NCBI GenBank assembly: GCA_022419385.1
Contig: JAJUBI010000001.1
Location: 4,402,001-4,466,000 of the forward strand
DNA length: 64,000 nt
Direction of reading: 5' to 3'
Source of the DNA: Paraconiothyrium sp. Pb-2020
Taxonomy: Eukaryota > Ascomycota > Dothideomycetes > Pleosporales > Didymosphaeriaceae
The notes under the pieces were generated by a model. That model had not been told where the DNA came from. It saw only the letters and a list, made by a program, of their open reading frames with translations, and did not search any database. Within the stretch, counting starts at the first letter, position 1. Every line of letters begins with the position of its first letter. Of this stretch, positions 49,468 through 59,920 are shown piece by piece. The position numbers were made by a program, and so were the translations under genes.

Positions 49468-49891
49468 ACTAGCTGTACACAAAACGCAAGATCTACATAC
49501 GTATCTTTCTGAATCATGAAACGTCGAGTTCAGGGTGCGGTCTTCGTCCTTCGCTCCTGCCTCTCCAGCCCCGCCGACTCTCGGAACCGCTTTCCGATCG
49601 CACCAGCAAACTCTTCCGACCACAATCCTCCACACGTCATCACCTCGCTCCTCAAGCCGCACCCCTAAATATTCGCGCATCACAAGATCTGACATTTACA
49701 TAATACTCACGCATACCCCTGAATTTCCTGGGGGTAACGGAAACTCCGCAGTCTTCCGGAAAGAGATTGCCTGGGGGTAATAGAAACGCAAGCTTGCGGG
49801 GCGGACCGCGAACGGTGTGGGCACTGGCGATTCATTGCGCCATTTCTAAGCTGGGCAGGCTGGGCATTCGATTGCGGGAGAACTGTTGGGG
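49468..49891. other. Intergenic, rtg2 promoter
   Basis: This 424-bp tandem gap lies between the rft1 stop and the rtg2 start. It should hold the rtg2 promoter and rft1 3' end. No gene was seen. Confidence 0.5.
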
Positions 49892-51697
49892 ATGGCGGCT
49901 CTGGAGGAGTCCAAGTACTACCATGGGTTGGTGGACATGGGAAGGTATGCTTGAGTCTACTTTGTGAGGGATACTGTAGAGGGCGAGGCACTGTAAGAGG
50001 CGAATCTTGAGACAAATATGGCTTTGTGATGGTTCATAGATGGAGAGTGTGATTTTACTGACTTAGATAGCAATGGCATCCGCTTCTCCATCACCAACCT
50101 CTCACCTCAAAGTGCTCGCACACTACCCACCTTGTACCTTTCTCGGGCCGCTATATCACTCTATGATGCTCAATTCGTAATTGGATCAAATGAACCCATA
50201 CCGATCCCGCAAGAAACCATCAGAAGCGTGATCAAAGCCCTACTACGGTTCAAAAGCACTTGCAAAGATTTCAATGTACCAGAACACCAGATCCGTATTG
50301 TAGCCACAGAAGCCACTCGCAAAGCCATCAACTCCCAAGCGTTTCAGAGTGTGATCCAAGAGAAGACTGGATGGAAAGTGCAGCTGCTCGAGAAAGAGAA
50401 AGAGGGCAGAATCGGAGCTTATGGTGTAGCGAGCAGCTACGCCAATGTAAGGGGTTTGGTTATGGATCTAGGAGGTGGGAGTACGCAGATCACATGGATT
50501 GTGACTGTAGAAGGGGAGGTGAGGATGTTTGACAAGGGTAGCGTGAGTCTGCCATATGGAGCAGCGGCTCTGACGAAAAGACTTGAAGCTGCTGGGTCAA
50601 AGCACAGCAGAGGATACGAGAGTTTGGAGGAGGAGGTACGGAATGACTTGAAAAATGCTGTGCGACAAATCAACATTCCCACGGAATTGTTGCAAACGAA
50701 AGATGGTGTACACTTATACCTATCTGGAGGCGGGTTTCGAGGCTGGGGCTTTGTGCTCATGTCACAACACAGCATCAAGCCGTACCCTATACCGATCATC
50801 AACGGCTTCAAGGTCAAGGAAGGCTCGTTCCAGGATACGCAAGCAGTCCGCGCTGCAGTTTTTGACGAGGACACGCCAGACATCTTCAGAGTGTCTCAGA
50901 GGCGGGCAAGCCAGGTCCCAGCTGTGGCTTTTCTTGTTGACTGTCTCTCCAAAGCATTGCCCAGCATCAAGGATGTTTATTTCTGTCAGGGTGGCGTAAG
51001 AGAAGGAATGCATTTCGCGGAGATGGCACCTTCGCAAAGAAAGGAGGATCCTATCGTCACAGCAACCAAAGCGTATGCAAGAGAATCGGCTTCTGAGCTC
51101 GTCGATTTACTGCTTGTCGCTTGTCATACAGCGCCGAGGGTGCTGGACAGATGGTTGCTCACAGCCTTCGTCCAGGCCTTGTACGCTCATGCGGCATTTC
51201 CAAAGGACCTTTGCGCTGGTTCCGCGCTCAGGAGCACGTCGACCGGCTTCTTCGCTGCAACACACGGGGTCAGCCATGAGCAGCGTGCAATACTCGCAAT
51301 CTTGCTTTGTGAGCGGTATGGCGGGTTCAGCTCAATTTCTCCAACGGAGCAGGACTTCTACCAGCGCTTGTTGCAACTACTTCCCCATGGGGTAGCTTGG
51401 TGGTGCATGTTCCTAGGACGCGTTGCCACAGTGATGGCAATCGTGTATCCAGCTGGTGTGGTAAGAGAGGGGCGTCTGGAGATGCGGGCAGATTGGGTGC
51501 AGACCAAGAAGGGCAAAGACAAGCTCTCGATCCGGTTCACGTTTCCGACGCTATCCCAGGCCGACGAGCTGGATGAAGGACTCAGGGATGCACTTGGGCA
51601 GGTAGAAAAGGCGGGGAAGAAGAAGAACTGGGTCGCTGGGCATGGATACAAAGTGGAGGTAGGTGTTGCCGCAGTTCTCAGGGGCGAACCATCGTGA
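49892..51697 (+). CDS. rtg2: Rtg2-like retrograde-signalling protein, Ppx/GppA phosphatase family, 559 aa
   Basis: Member of the actin/Hsp70 ATPase-fold exopolyphosphatase/pppGpp phosphatase family. The yeast homologue RTG2 relays mitochondrial state to nuclear genes and counters Mks1. Exon 1 (49892-49944) codes MAALEESKYYHGLVDMG plus part of a Ser. A 126-nt intron follows, and exon 2 is 50071-51697. The join restores VDMGSNGIRFSI, the phosphate-1 loop. A nearby alternative acceptor at 50066 would break the frame. The catalytic Glu-type helix TEATRKAINS is near residue 98. Phosphate-2 is GLVMDLGGGSTQITW near residues 147-161, and KGSVSLPYGAA follows. The C-terminal half matches the fungal Rtg2 extension. 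The neighbour gdh2 is an enzyme of 2-oxoglutarate/glutamate metabolism, the process RTG signalling controls in yeast; the adjacency may be chance. Confidence 0.9.
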
Positions 51698-52835
51698 CCT
51701 CGAGGGCTTGGGGGTGTGGAGTCATGGCCGCGAAGCAACGTGACCAAGCACGCCCAAGGGGCAGAGCCTCGACCGGAGCCGCAAGCCGTGCATGTTCCAC
51801 GTGCCGTGAGCGCCCACTGCTGGAAGGACACGCCTGGTCAGCGGCGCTCCAAGCGCTGCGCGGTGCCAAGGATCGTGAAGTGCGAGGCGCTGGGTTGGCC
51901 GCGCGGTGGGGCAAATGGGGGGCGGTGCAGGGCTGGCGGTGGTGCTATGCACCGGGTCGATTAGCAATTATGGCGCACGCTTCGGCCGTGGTTGTAAAAC
52001 TCTGCCATCGAGTGCGTGCTCGTGTGAGGTTCCGCAGCATCCAGTGGGCAGCCCATTACGTGAAAGCGCCAATCGCGGGCAGGCGCGCTACGGCTAGTTT
52101 CTGGGGAAGCTGCCGGCCAGCGCTCGGCTTGGGACGGGTCAATCGCCCGTCGTCAGTCAGGTACCAGCAGTCCTACCATCGTATAAAGATGGATGCTGCC
52201 GCCCAGCCGACCGCCAGCACACCGCGCTGGCCACGCCCCGACCCAGTCCCTCCTTGCACCTCTTATCTGCCCGCCTCTTATCGTCTACCGGCGTGCAGCC
52301 CGTCACACAGCGTGCAGCCTCCTCTGGCCGAACACACGCTCTGCTGCCAGCGGGAGTCAAGCATCGGGCGGTGAAACCTCAGCTCCCAATTGGGCGCCCG
52401 GCGCCTTATCCGTCTGAAAGCTTGAGCCTCTGCTGTGCTGCCGTCCACTCTTACCCAGTGAGCTAGCTGCGTCATAGCCTCCCAGGACACATAGCTGCTC
52501 AGCGACGACTTCCTCCGCCGGCGTGTACGGCGCGCATGTTCTTGTAGAACCTTCCGTGGCCCCAATGCTGGTCTCCTAAACTCCGCTGTCATTCCACGAC
52601 CATTACGCACCATTCCCAACTAGTATTGCTAGCATTGCTGACGCCGCTCTTTGTACCAGACCCCCCGCCAAACCCGCAGACCGCCTCGACGTAGTCAGGT
52701 CACCGCAAACTCAATCCCACTCGTTGCACCATCTCTTCACGCGCCAGAGCCTCCTACCGTCCCCAATCGCTAGCCGGCCTTTTGTATTTCTACTGCGTCC
52801 ATCATACAGACCACCCCTCCCAGACACACCACGCC
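51698..52835. other. Intergenic, gdh2 promoter
   Basis: This 1.1-kb gap lies between rtg2 and gdh2 (same strand). The first half is GC-rich and open in several frames without meaning. The part just before 52836 is CT-rich, as in promoters and leaders of highly expressed fungal genes. No gene was recognised. Confidence 0.55.
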
Positions 52836-55800
52836 ATGTCGACTCCAGTTAATGGCGCCGTCGGCGCTCCGCAGAACAAACTCCTCGACCAAGTCGTCCA
52901 ACCTCCGATTAGGAACTCTTCGCCGCTCCCCGCACACTCAGCCTCCCAGGCTCTGGACACTCCACACCACGAGTACTCCCACGGGAAGGCCCGGTGGCTC
53001 CGGATATGTTGCCCAGAAGTTCGAGGGCAAGGAGAAGCAGATGGAGAGGTCATGGATCACATAGAGGAGAAGGGCTTCCTTCCTTCCGAGTTCGTCGAGA
53101 CCGAGACAACGTGGTTCTACAACGAATTAGGAATTGATGACATGTACTTTGCGACCGAGACGGTCGACACGTAGGTAGAGACGGATCCAGCCAGTCCCTG
53201 AAACTAACACTGCGCAGAATCGTCAACCACGTCCTGTCCCTATACGCCGCCAAAGTTGCCGCATACGCCCGCCAGGACAAGCGCATCGAGATTCGTTTAG
53301 ACAAGGAAGCCGAGGATCACGCTGTGTATATTGATACAAGCAGACCCGGTGTCTCGGTTGTCGATGGTCCGCAATACGAAAAACGCATCGGTGAGAGGTA
53401 TCTTCACAGGTCCAAGGGTGCTGCGGGGTACCGTGTGGAGAGCTTCCGTTCCGCTAGCCCTCTGCCCGGCAGCCAGGACCAACAATTGCGCTGCTACTTC
53501 GTGTACCAGTGCGACTTCGTCGATCCCTCTCCGAGCGCGACCGAGACCAACATCGAGAAGATGGAGACAAGCGTTTTCTCCAGAAGGCAACCGCCAACAC
53601 CAAGAAGATTTACCAGGAAGCTTTGGAAGTTGCAGTGGAGCGCACAGGTCCCGTCATCGAGTACTTCGATATCGAAGGTTCTCGTGATAAACGTTTGGTC
53701 ATTGCCTATAAGCAGGGCACCGCCATGGGCTTCTTCAGCGCTTTTGAGTGATCTCTACCACTACTACGGCCTCACCACGTCCCGGAAATATGTCGAGCAA
53801 TTCTCTAATGGCTATACCTGCATGTCCCTGTATCTTCAGGAGATGGCAGGAGCGGCTGGCCGCAAACACACCCACCGATTGAGGCATCTGTTCACCAAAT
53901 CATCAAGGAGATCTCCTTGCTGTACTGCATCCCCCAGAACAGGTTCCAAGCACATTTTGCTACTGGACGTCTAAGTCTGCAGGAGACCATCTATGCCCCA
54001 CTGTGTATGGGTTTTCATCTCGCATTTCCTCAATCGACTTGGAAGCGAATACACCGCTTTGGCTTCCATGCTAGACGCAGACAAACAGTGCGCACGCTGA
54101 ATTGCTGTCAAAGCTGAAGAAGAGGCTGAGAACTGAAACATTCACTGCTGACTATATTCTTGAGATTATCAACGAATATCCGGACTTGGTTCACAGCCTG
54201 TACCTTGCTTTTGCCAACACGCATTACGTACAAACGCGGGGTGAACAAGACGACTTCCTCCCGACGTTGAGTTTCCTTCGCCTCAAAGTAGATAAGGTCC
54301 TCACCGACAGCGAACTGACAGATGCAATCAACAAGGTAGTTGTCAATGAGCACCATCACATGGTCATGAGCTCCTTCCGCATCTTCAACAATTCCGTCCT
54401 CAAGACCAACTTCTATACTCCCACCAAGGTCGCACTGAGTTTCCGTATGGACCCGAAGTTCCTTCCACCTTCGGAGTATCCTCAACCCTTGTATGGCATG
54501 TTCCTTGTCATCAGCTCGGAGTTCCGCGGTTTCCATCTTCGATTCCGTGATATTGCCCGTGGCGGTATCCGCATCGTTAAGTCTCGCAGCCAGGAAGCAT
54601 ATGCTATCAACGCGCGATCCATGTTCGATGAGAACTACAACCTTGCCAACACACAGCAGCGTAAAAATAAGGATATCCCCGAGGGTGGCTCAAAGGGCGT
54701 CATACTACTTGATTACCATCACCAAGATAAGGCACGTGTTGCTTTTGAGAAATATATCGACAGTATCCTGGACCTTCTACTCCGGCCAGTCAGCCCTGGC
54801 ATCAAGGATCCTATCGTCGATCTTCACGGCAAGGAGGAAATTCTCTTCATGGGCCCGGACGAGAATACTGCTGACCTTGTTGACTGGGCAACCGAGCACG
54901 CGCGTTTCCGCAATGCGCCTTGGTGGAAATCCTTCTTCACCGGTAAGAGCCCCAAGCTCGGTGGCATCCCGCATGACCGCTACGGCATGACCACCTTGTC
55001 GGTTCGTGAATACGTCTTGGGTATCTACCGCAAGTTGAACCTTGACCCAAGCAAGGTCAGGAAGCTGCAAACAGGTGGACCCGATGGTGATCTTGGTTCC
55101 AACGAAATTCTCCTTAGCAACGAGAAGTACATTTCTATTGTCGATGGCGCAGGTGTTCTTGTGGATCCCCAAGGTATCAACCATGAGGAGCTTCTTCGAC
55201 TAGCCAAGGCTCGTGTCATGATCAACAAATTTGACGTGTCTAAGCTCTCCCCGGAGGGTTACCGTATCTTGGTCGATGAAAACGATGTCAGACTTCCGAA
55301 CGGTGATCTTGTGCCTAATGGCACAACCTTCCGCAATACCTTCCACTTGCGACATGGAGCAGGGCTGCAATATGACACTTTCGTCCCTTGCGGAGGTCGT
55401 CCTGAGTCCATTGATCTCACGACAGCCAACAAACTCATCGTCGATGGAAAATCGGTCATCCCCTACATTGTCGAGGGTGCCAACCTGTTCATCACCCAGG
55501 ATGCCAAACTCAAGCTGGAGAAGGCTGGCTGCATTCTCTACAAGGATGCCTCCGCAAACAAAGGAGGCGTGACTTCGTCTTCTCTCGAAGTTCTCGCATC
55601 CCTCACATTCGATGACGAAGGCTTTGCCAAGCACATGTGTGTCGGTGAGGATGGAACTCCGCCGCAATTCTACAATGACTATGTCAAGTCGGTGCAAACT
55701 ATTATCCAAAATAACGCCAGACTTGAATTCGAAGCTATCTGGAGGGAACACCAGAAGACCGGCACCCCTCGTAGCATCTTGAGCGACACTCTGAGCATTG

Positions 55801-56126
55801 CAATAACTAAGCTCGATGAGGAGCTGCAAAAGACCGATTTGTGGGACAATATTGAGTTCAGAAAATCTGTTCTCAACGAGGCCCTTCCGAACCTGTTGTT
55901 GGAGAAGATCGGTTTGGAGAAGATTCTGGAGCGGGTAAGCACAAAACTTCGTTGAACCCTGGATTCAAGCTAACGATTTACATAGGTTTCCGACAATTAC
56001 ATTCGCGCGATATTCGGCAGCTATTTGGCGAGCCGGTTTGTTTACAGTTATGGCATTAATGCCAGCCAATTCGCCTTCTTCGACTTCATGAACAAACGAA
56101 TGGCTAAACTCAGCATTAAGGCATGA
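52836..56126 (+). CDS. gdh2: NAD-specific glutamate dehydrogenase, about 1060 aa, first third broken by about seven frame changes
   Basis: Large catabolic NAD-dependent glutamate dehydrogenase (glutamate to 2-oxoglutarate and ammonium), tetrameric. The ATG at 52836 opens MSTPVNGAVGAPQNKLLDQV. Two introns are clear: 53171-53217 (47 nt, joining VDT|IVNHVL) and 55935-55985 (51 nt, joining ILER|VSDNYIRAIFG). From 54102 to 55934 the frame is intact and near-canonical: FRDIARGGIRIVKSR, QQRKNKDIPEGGSKGVILLD, KLQTGGPDGDLGSNEILLS, CGGRPESIDLTTANKLIVDG and KDASANKGGVTSSSLEVLAS. Between about 52975 and 54085 the conserved protein hops between frames, near 52975-53000, 53044-53050, 53561-53565, 53742-53745, 53838-53843, 53995-53999 and 54083-54085. 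Several hops sit in short runs of G, T, C or A and look like single-base gains or losses. The protein is otherwise recognisable throughout, so the lesions are recent or are sequence errors. Confidence 0.93.
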
Positions 56127-57131
56127 GCCACTCAAGGCTGCAACCATTATTTCCATAATATATTTTCGTAATGCATCGGGTGGATCTATCATTGGCGTTG
56201 GGTAGGGAAAAGTCTGGTTGGGGCCCATATCTGCGGTTGTTATTCCTGCATGGGGAGGATAGGATGGTGGGCGCGTATGCACCGTAGCCGCCCATAGAGG
56301 CGTGGCTGGATGCAAATCATTCAAATCAATTCGCATACACTCTTCATTGTCAATATTTCTGGTTCATTCTAGGATGAGCAACGCTCATTCATGTGTCTGA
56401 ATGCGTGCAACCCATTGTTATTTGGGCCTGTCGCGTGCCCATCTGGAGCACCAAGTATGGCGGGGAACGTCTAGAACCCCGAACCCAGACCAAAGGCAAC
56501 TCACACCCATCGGATGCGCGAGCAGCTAGCAAATGATATACACCGCAGGCTAGTCATGCAGCCAATTATCGGACTTTTTGCCTAGATACGAAACATAAGA
56601 GGAAGGAAGGACGTGCGTTTTACGTAGGGCAGATGAAGTGAACCCCCTCCTCGCGCGTCCCGTCCCTCCTCATCACAACAAAGCTGCTGTGGCACTCGCA
56701 TAACACGTCTTTCCAGTACTCACAGTAAGTTGATATCGAGTCGCGTATACTTTTGTTTTCAGCCCGTTCAGTCTTTCTCTTCGTGTCGTTCCTCGTTGCG
56801 CATGGTTCTGGCCAGAGAGAGTGAGCGCGCGGCGCGAGACACGCGCCTTTGCTCGAGAGCCCGCACGTATCCTGAGCGCTTCGCACGCAACGCGTGTCTC
56901 TGCATGCGCAACAGCATGGGACAGAATCGCACGTATTTCTTCCATACGACACATAATTTTGAAGGGCAATTTCCCTGTATTTACGAGGATCGCATTCCGT
57001 CGAGATAACGGCGTGGAATAGCGCTAACAACCCACGGTTCAGCTCAACTTCCTTCGCCCAACACAAGCACGCGCCCAGGACTTCACTTCTCCTCGCCTCC
57101 AGAGTTCATACACGGAACACCAAAAAGAACA
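56127..57131. other. Intergenic
   Basis: This 1.0-kb gap lies between gdh2 and the lysine-rich protein gene, both on the plus strand. No gene was recognised; minus-strand frames here are short and Cys/Arg-rich. Confidence 0.5.
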
Positions 57132-57685
57132 ATGGCCGGCCGAACCACCACCGCAACACCCACAACGCGCAAGACGCGCACCGCGACCAACTCGCTCCCT
57201 AAGAAGATCGAGGCCGCCGTCGAGCCCACGCCTGCGCCCAAGAAGCGCGCCACCAAGGCCAACACGAGCAAGCCGCGCGACAAGAAGGTTGCCGCGGGCC
57301 GTGTGGAGAAGAAGAAGGCGCCTGCGACCACCAAGAAAGCTCCGGCTGCTAAGACTACGACAAAGAAGACTACGACGACGGCTAAGAAGCCTGCGGCTAA
57401 GAAGACGGCGACCACGAAGAAGACGCCTACAGCGAAGGTGGAGAAGGAGGTTGAGAAGGCGGAGGCAAAGGTAGAGAGCAAGATAGAGAAAGCTGCAAAG
57501 GTAAGTCTTCCGCCAAAGATTGGTGCTTGTTGTACGCGATGTGACTGATTTATCACGTGTACAGGCTGCTGGAGCGAAGGTATGACGCGTGGTTCTTGCA
57601 AGACTAATTATTGTCCGCGCAAAGTACTAACGTGGCCCAGGAGAAGAAGACTGCTACAAAGGCGGGTAGGCCCAAGAGGGCGTAG
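57132..57685 (+). CDS. Small lysine/alanine-rich basic protein, 142 aa, H1-like composition
   Basis: I cannot place this in a named family. Exons are 57132-57500, a 15-nt micro-exon at 57565-57579 (AAGAK) and 57641-57685, with introns of 64 and 61 nt. All joins are phase 0 with good GT..AG ends. The protein is built almost wholly of Lys, Ala, Thr and Pro, with runs such as KKAPATTKKAPAAKTTTKKT, then a charged segment EKEVEKAEAKVESKIEKAAK that could form a helix. It ends TKAGRPKRA, with an AT-hook-like GRPKR core. There is no winged-helix H1 globular domain, so it is not a standard linker histone. A nuclear, DNA-associated or nucleolar role is inferred from composition only. The consistent splicing into a basic tail supports that the gene is real. 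Confidence 0.75.
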
Positions 57686-58563
57686 AGGTATTGTCACCCG
57701 CATCTTGGTGTTTGGCGTACGCGTCTCGTCTCGTTTTGTTGCTCGATTTTCTTAACAGGTTTTGTTGTGAGTGTGTCGAGATGGTGAACAGTTTGTTCCG
57801 ACTTGGACGCAACGATGGATCGGCCTTTTCACGATCTGTTGCTTGCAGTATAAGGGAAATGGGTTTATGGCCTATCTTGTTTGTACGATACCCACGGGAA
57901 CGGTCTGGGGCGCAGGATCGGTAGTAATGATGAATCTTCTTCTACGGTTACTTCTCTCAGAAAAACCTCCACGGCTAGTGTTCTGCACCGGGTTTGTAGA
58001 TATGTCTTTTGTTTGGGCGTGAACGTGCCGTCTTACATTGATGTGGTTAGCTGTATGTTCGCGCTAGAAAGGCTCCGAAAGTTGTCCTCGGCCACTTCGT
58101 CAGAGGCACGAAAGAAGTTGAACGAGGCGAGTTCTGAAAAGGATGGTCTTGACCAAAAGGATGAATTAGAAAATATGGGTATCAAAATGTTTCCGTTGTT
58201 CTAGCTCTTAGCCCCTCGCTGTCACGAATCCGGTGTTCACCACCGAAACCCGTACAAGCTTCATGTCGGGTCAGATCCCAGCCCAAGTCCGTGTACCGAC
58301 CACTCAGCAAGGCCGGCTCTCTGAATATTTGCGTATGGCTAGCGGAGCGCTATGCATGGCTGAATGCTCGCCGTGTTGCGATGAAGTGGTAGTTGAGCGT
58401 TTTGGCGAATAGAGAGTGCCCTCGTCCGTCTAGCTAATTAGCGGCGTTGGATATCAGTCGCTTCGCTGCAGAGATCCGCATTCCAACAACGCCTTGCAAC
58501 GCTTTCGTAAGTCCCTGTGAGCTGGCTCAACTACTTTTTGTAGGCAGTGTTTGATCACTTTCT
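57686..58563. other. Intergenic between convergent genes
   Basis: This 0.9-kb gap lies between the 3' ends of the lysine-rich protein gene and GPN3. It should hold both 3' UTRs; no gene was recognised. Confidence 0.5.
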
Positions 58564-59513
58564 TCAGCCGTCCATGGACGCCTCGAGAAACTCGTCTTTG
58601 GGCTCTTTGGGCTCCTGGGCTTCGTGGTATTGAATCGCATCGTCGATGTAGCTCAGGACGGCACCAAGGCTGTCTTCATCTTGGGCGTCCCGTTTCAGGA
58701 ATGAGACCATGCTGAAGTCGTCGATCAGCTGGGCTACAGCCTTGTTTAGCCTGTCAAATGAGTCCCCGCTCATTACGCTCTTTGTCGAGCCGGGATCCTG
58801 GTAGCCCTTCGTCTCTACTTGCTCCTCTCCCTTCACCTTGCGCGTAGAATCCTCTTCCAGAAGCGCTGGGTCAGGGTCGAGGAAGCGTTTCAGCTCCCGT
58901 TTCGCCACCTGCCCCTTGACCAGGTCCATCTTGCTCAAGATATTGATGTGAGGCATCTCCAGCATCAACATGGCACTCATGGCAGAGAGTGTGCCAGAGA
59001 AGAACTTGGGGCGGTCGACGATGAAGGTTGCCTCGAGCAAGTAGGCGGCGCACATGTTGATGTTCAGCGAGCCGCGCATCAGCGTCTTGACGAGATCTGG
59101 CAGAATGGGCACGTGCGTGTACAGCTCGATCTGGCCAGGCATGTCGAAGACAATCAAGTACTCGTCGGTGACTTCCTCGAGCGGATCGGTCAGGAAGTCC
59201 AGGTTCTCCATGAGAAACTCGAAGCAGTAGATGAGGCCGCCGTTGGGCCCCAGGCTCATCTCGTCCATGACATCCTCGAGGCTGATGAGGTCCTTGATGT
59301 CGAGGTCTGGCTCGAAGGCGAAGTCTTCGGCGGCGGGATCGAGGTTCACGTAGAAGCACGGGCGCTTGTTGTTCTGCAGATGCTGGATGAGGGAGGCGCA
59401 AAAGGTGGATTTGCCGGCGCCGGCGGGGCCCTGTGCAGCGCAGTCAGTGTCGGCTCGCGCGCAGAGTCCGGAGACATTGCTCGTACCATGACCAGGGTGC
59501 CGTACTTGCTCAT
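58564..59513 (-). CDS. gpn3: GPN-loop GTPase 3, 297 aa
   Basis: Small GTPase that works with GPN1 (Npa3) in assembly and nuclear import of RNA polymerase II; the yeast homologue is YLR243W. Exon 1 (59513-59487) codes only MSKYGTLVM. After a 56-nt intron, exon 2 (59430-58564) starts with the P-loop, joining VM|GPAGAGKSTFCASL. Further motifs are VNLDPAAEDFAFEPDLDIKD, the signature GPN loop in MSLGPNGGLIYCFE, the G3 region FDMPGQIELYTHVP, and NILSKMDLVKGQ for guanine recognition. The tail is acidic and variable. The length and single short first exon are normal for ascomycetes. A longer minus-strand frame beginning at 59754 runs through the intron and is not the real start. Divergent from the S-adenosylmethionine synthetase gene, with 407 bp between start codons. 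Confidence 0.94.
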
Positions 59514-59920
59514 GGCTGCTGGCGGTGCGCGTCGGTGGTGGTGCCGGAAGTTTTGAGGCGCGCTGGCAGAAAACAGCACCGACCGGGCCGGGCGCGCGCT
59601 GCCACGGCGGGGCACCAATGCGAAGGCCCCTCGGTGGGGCGGTGAATGGCGTGCTAGTTCTTCTTCCCACTCTTTCGATAGGCCTGCGACGTCGGCGGCA
59701 TTTTGCGCGACACGGATGGAGCACGTTTTCTCGGCAATTGGCGCAGATTCTCAAAGGAAGGCCCTGACACGGCGGCCGACCGTCTCTTAAAGCCCGAGCC
59801 CTTTCTGACCCAGCCTCCCCACCAACGCCTACATTTTACATCCTCTTCCCCTCGACACCACCACACGGTCGCAAGTCCTACACTACGCCTTCGACAAGCA
59901 CTCCCCCTCCCCCCGCAGCC
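59514..59920. promoter_or_regulatory. Divergent promoter region, gpn3 / S-adenosylmethionine synthetase
   Basis: The 407 bp between the two start codons must contain both promoters. The side next to the synthetase start is strongly CT-rich on the plus strand (59,830-59,920), as is common just upstream of highly expressed fungal genes. I did not identify specific factor sites. Confidence 0.5.

Noticed and set aside
58819..59556. 245-codon plus-strand open frame
   Set aside because: It is the antisense shadow of GPN3.
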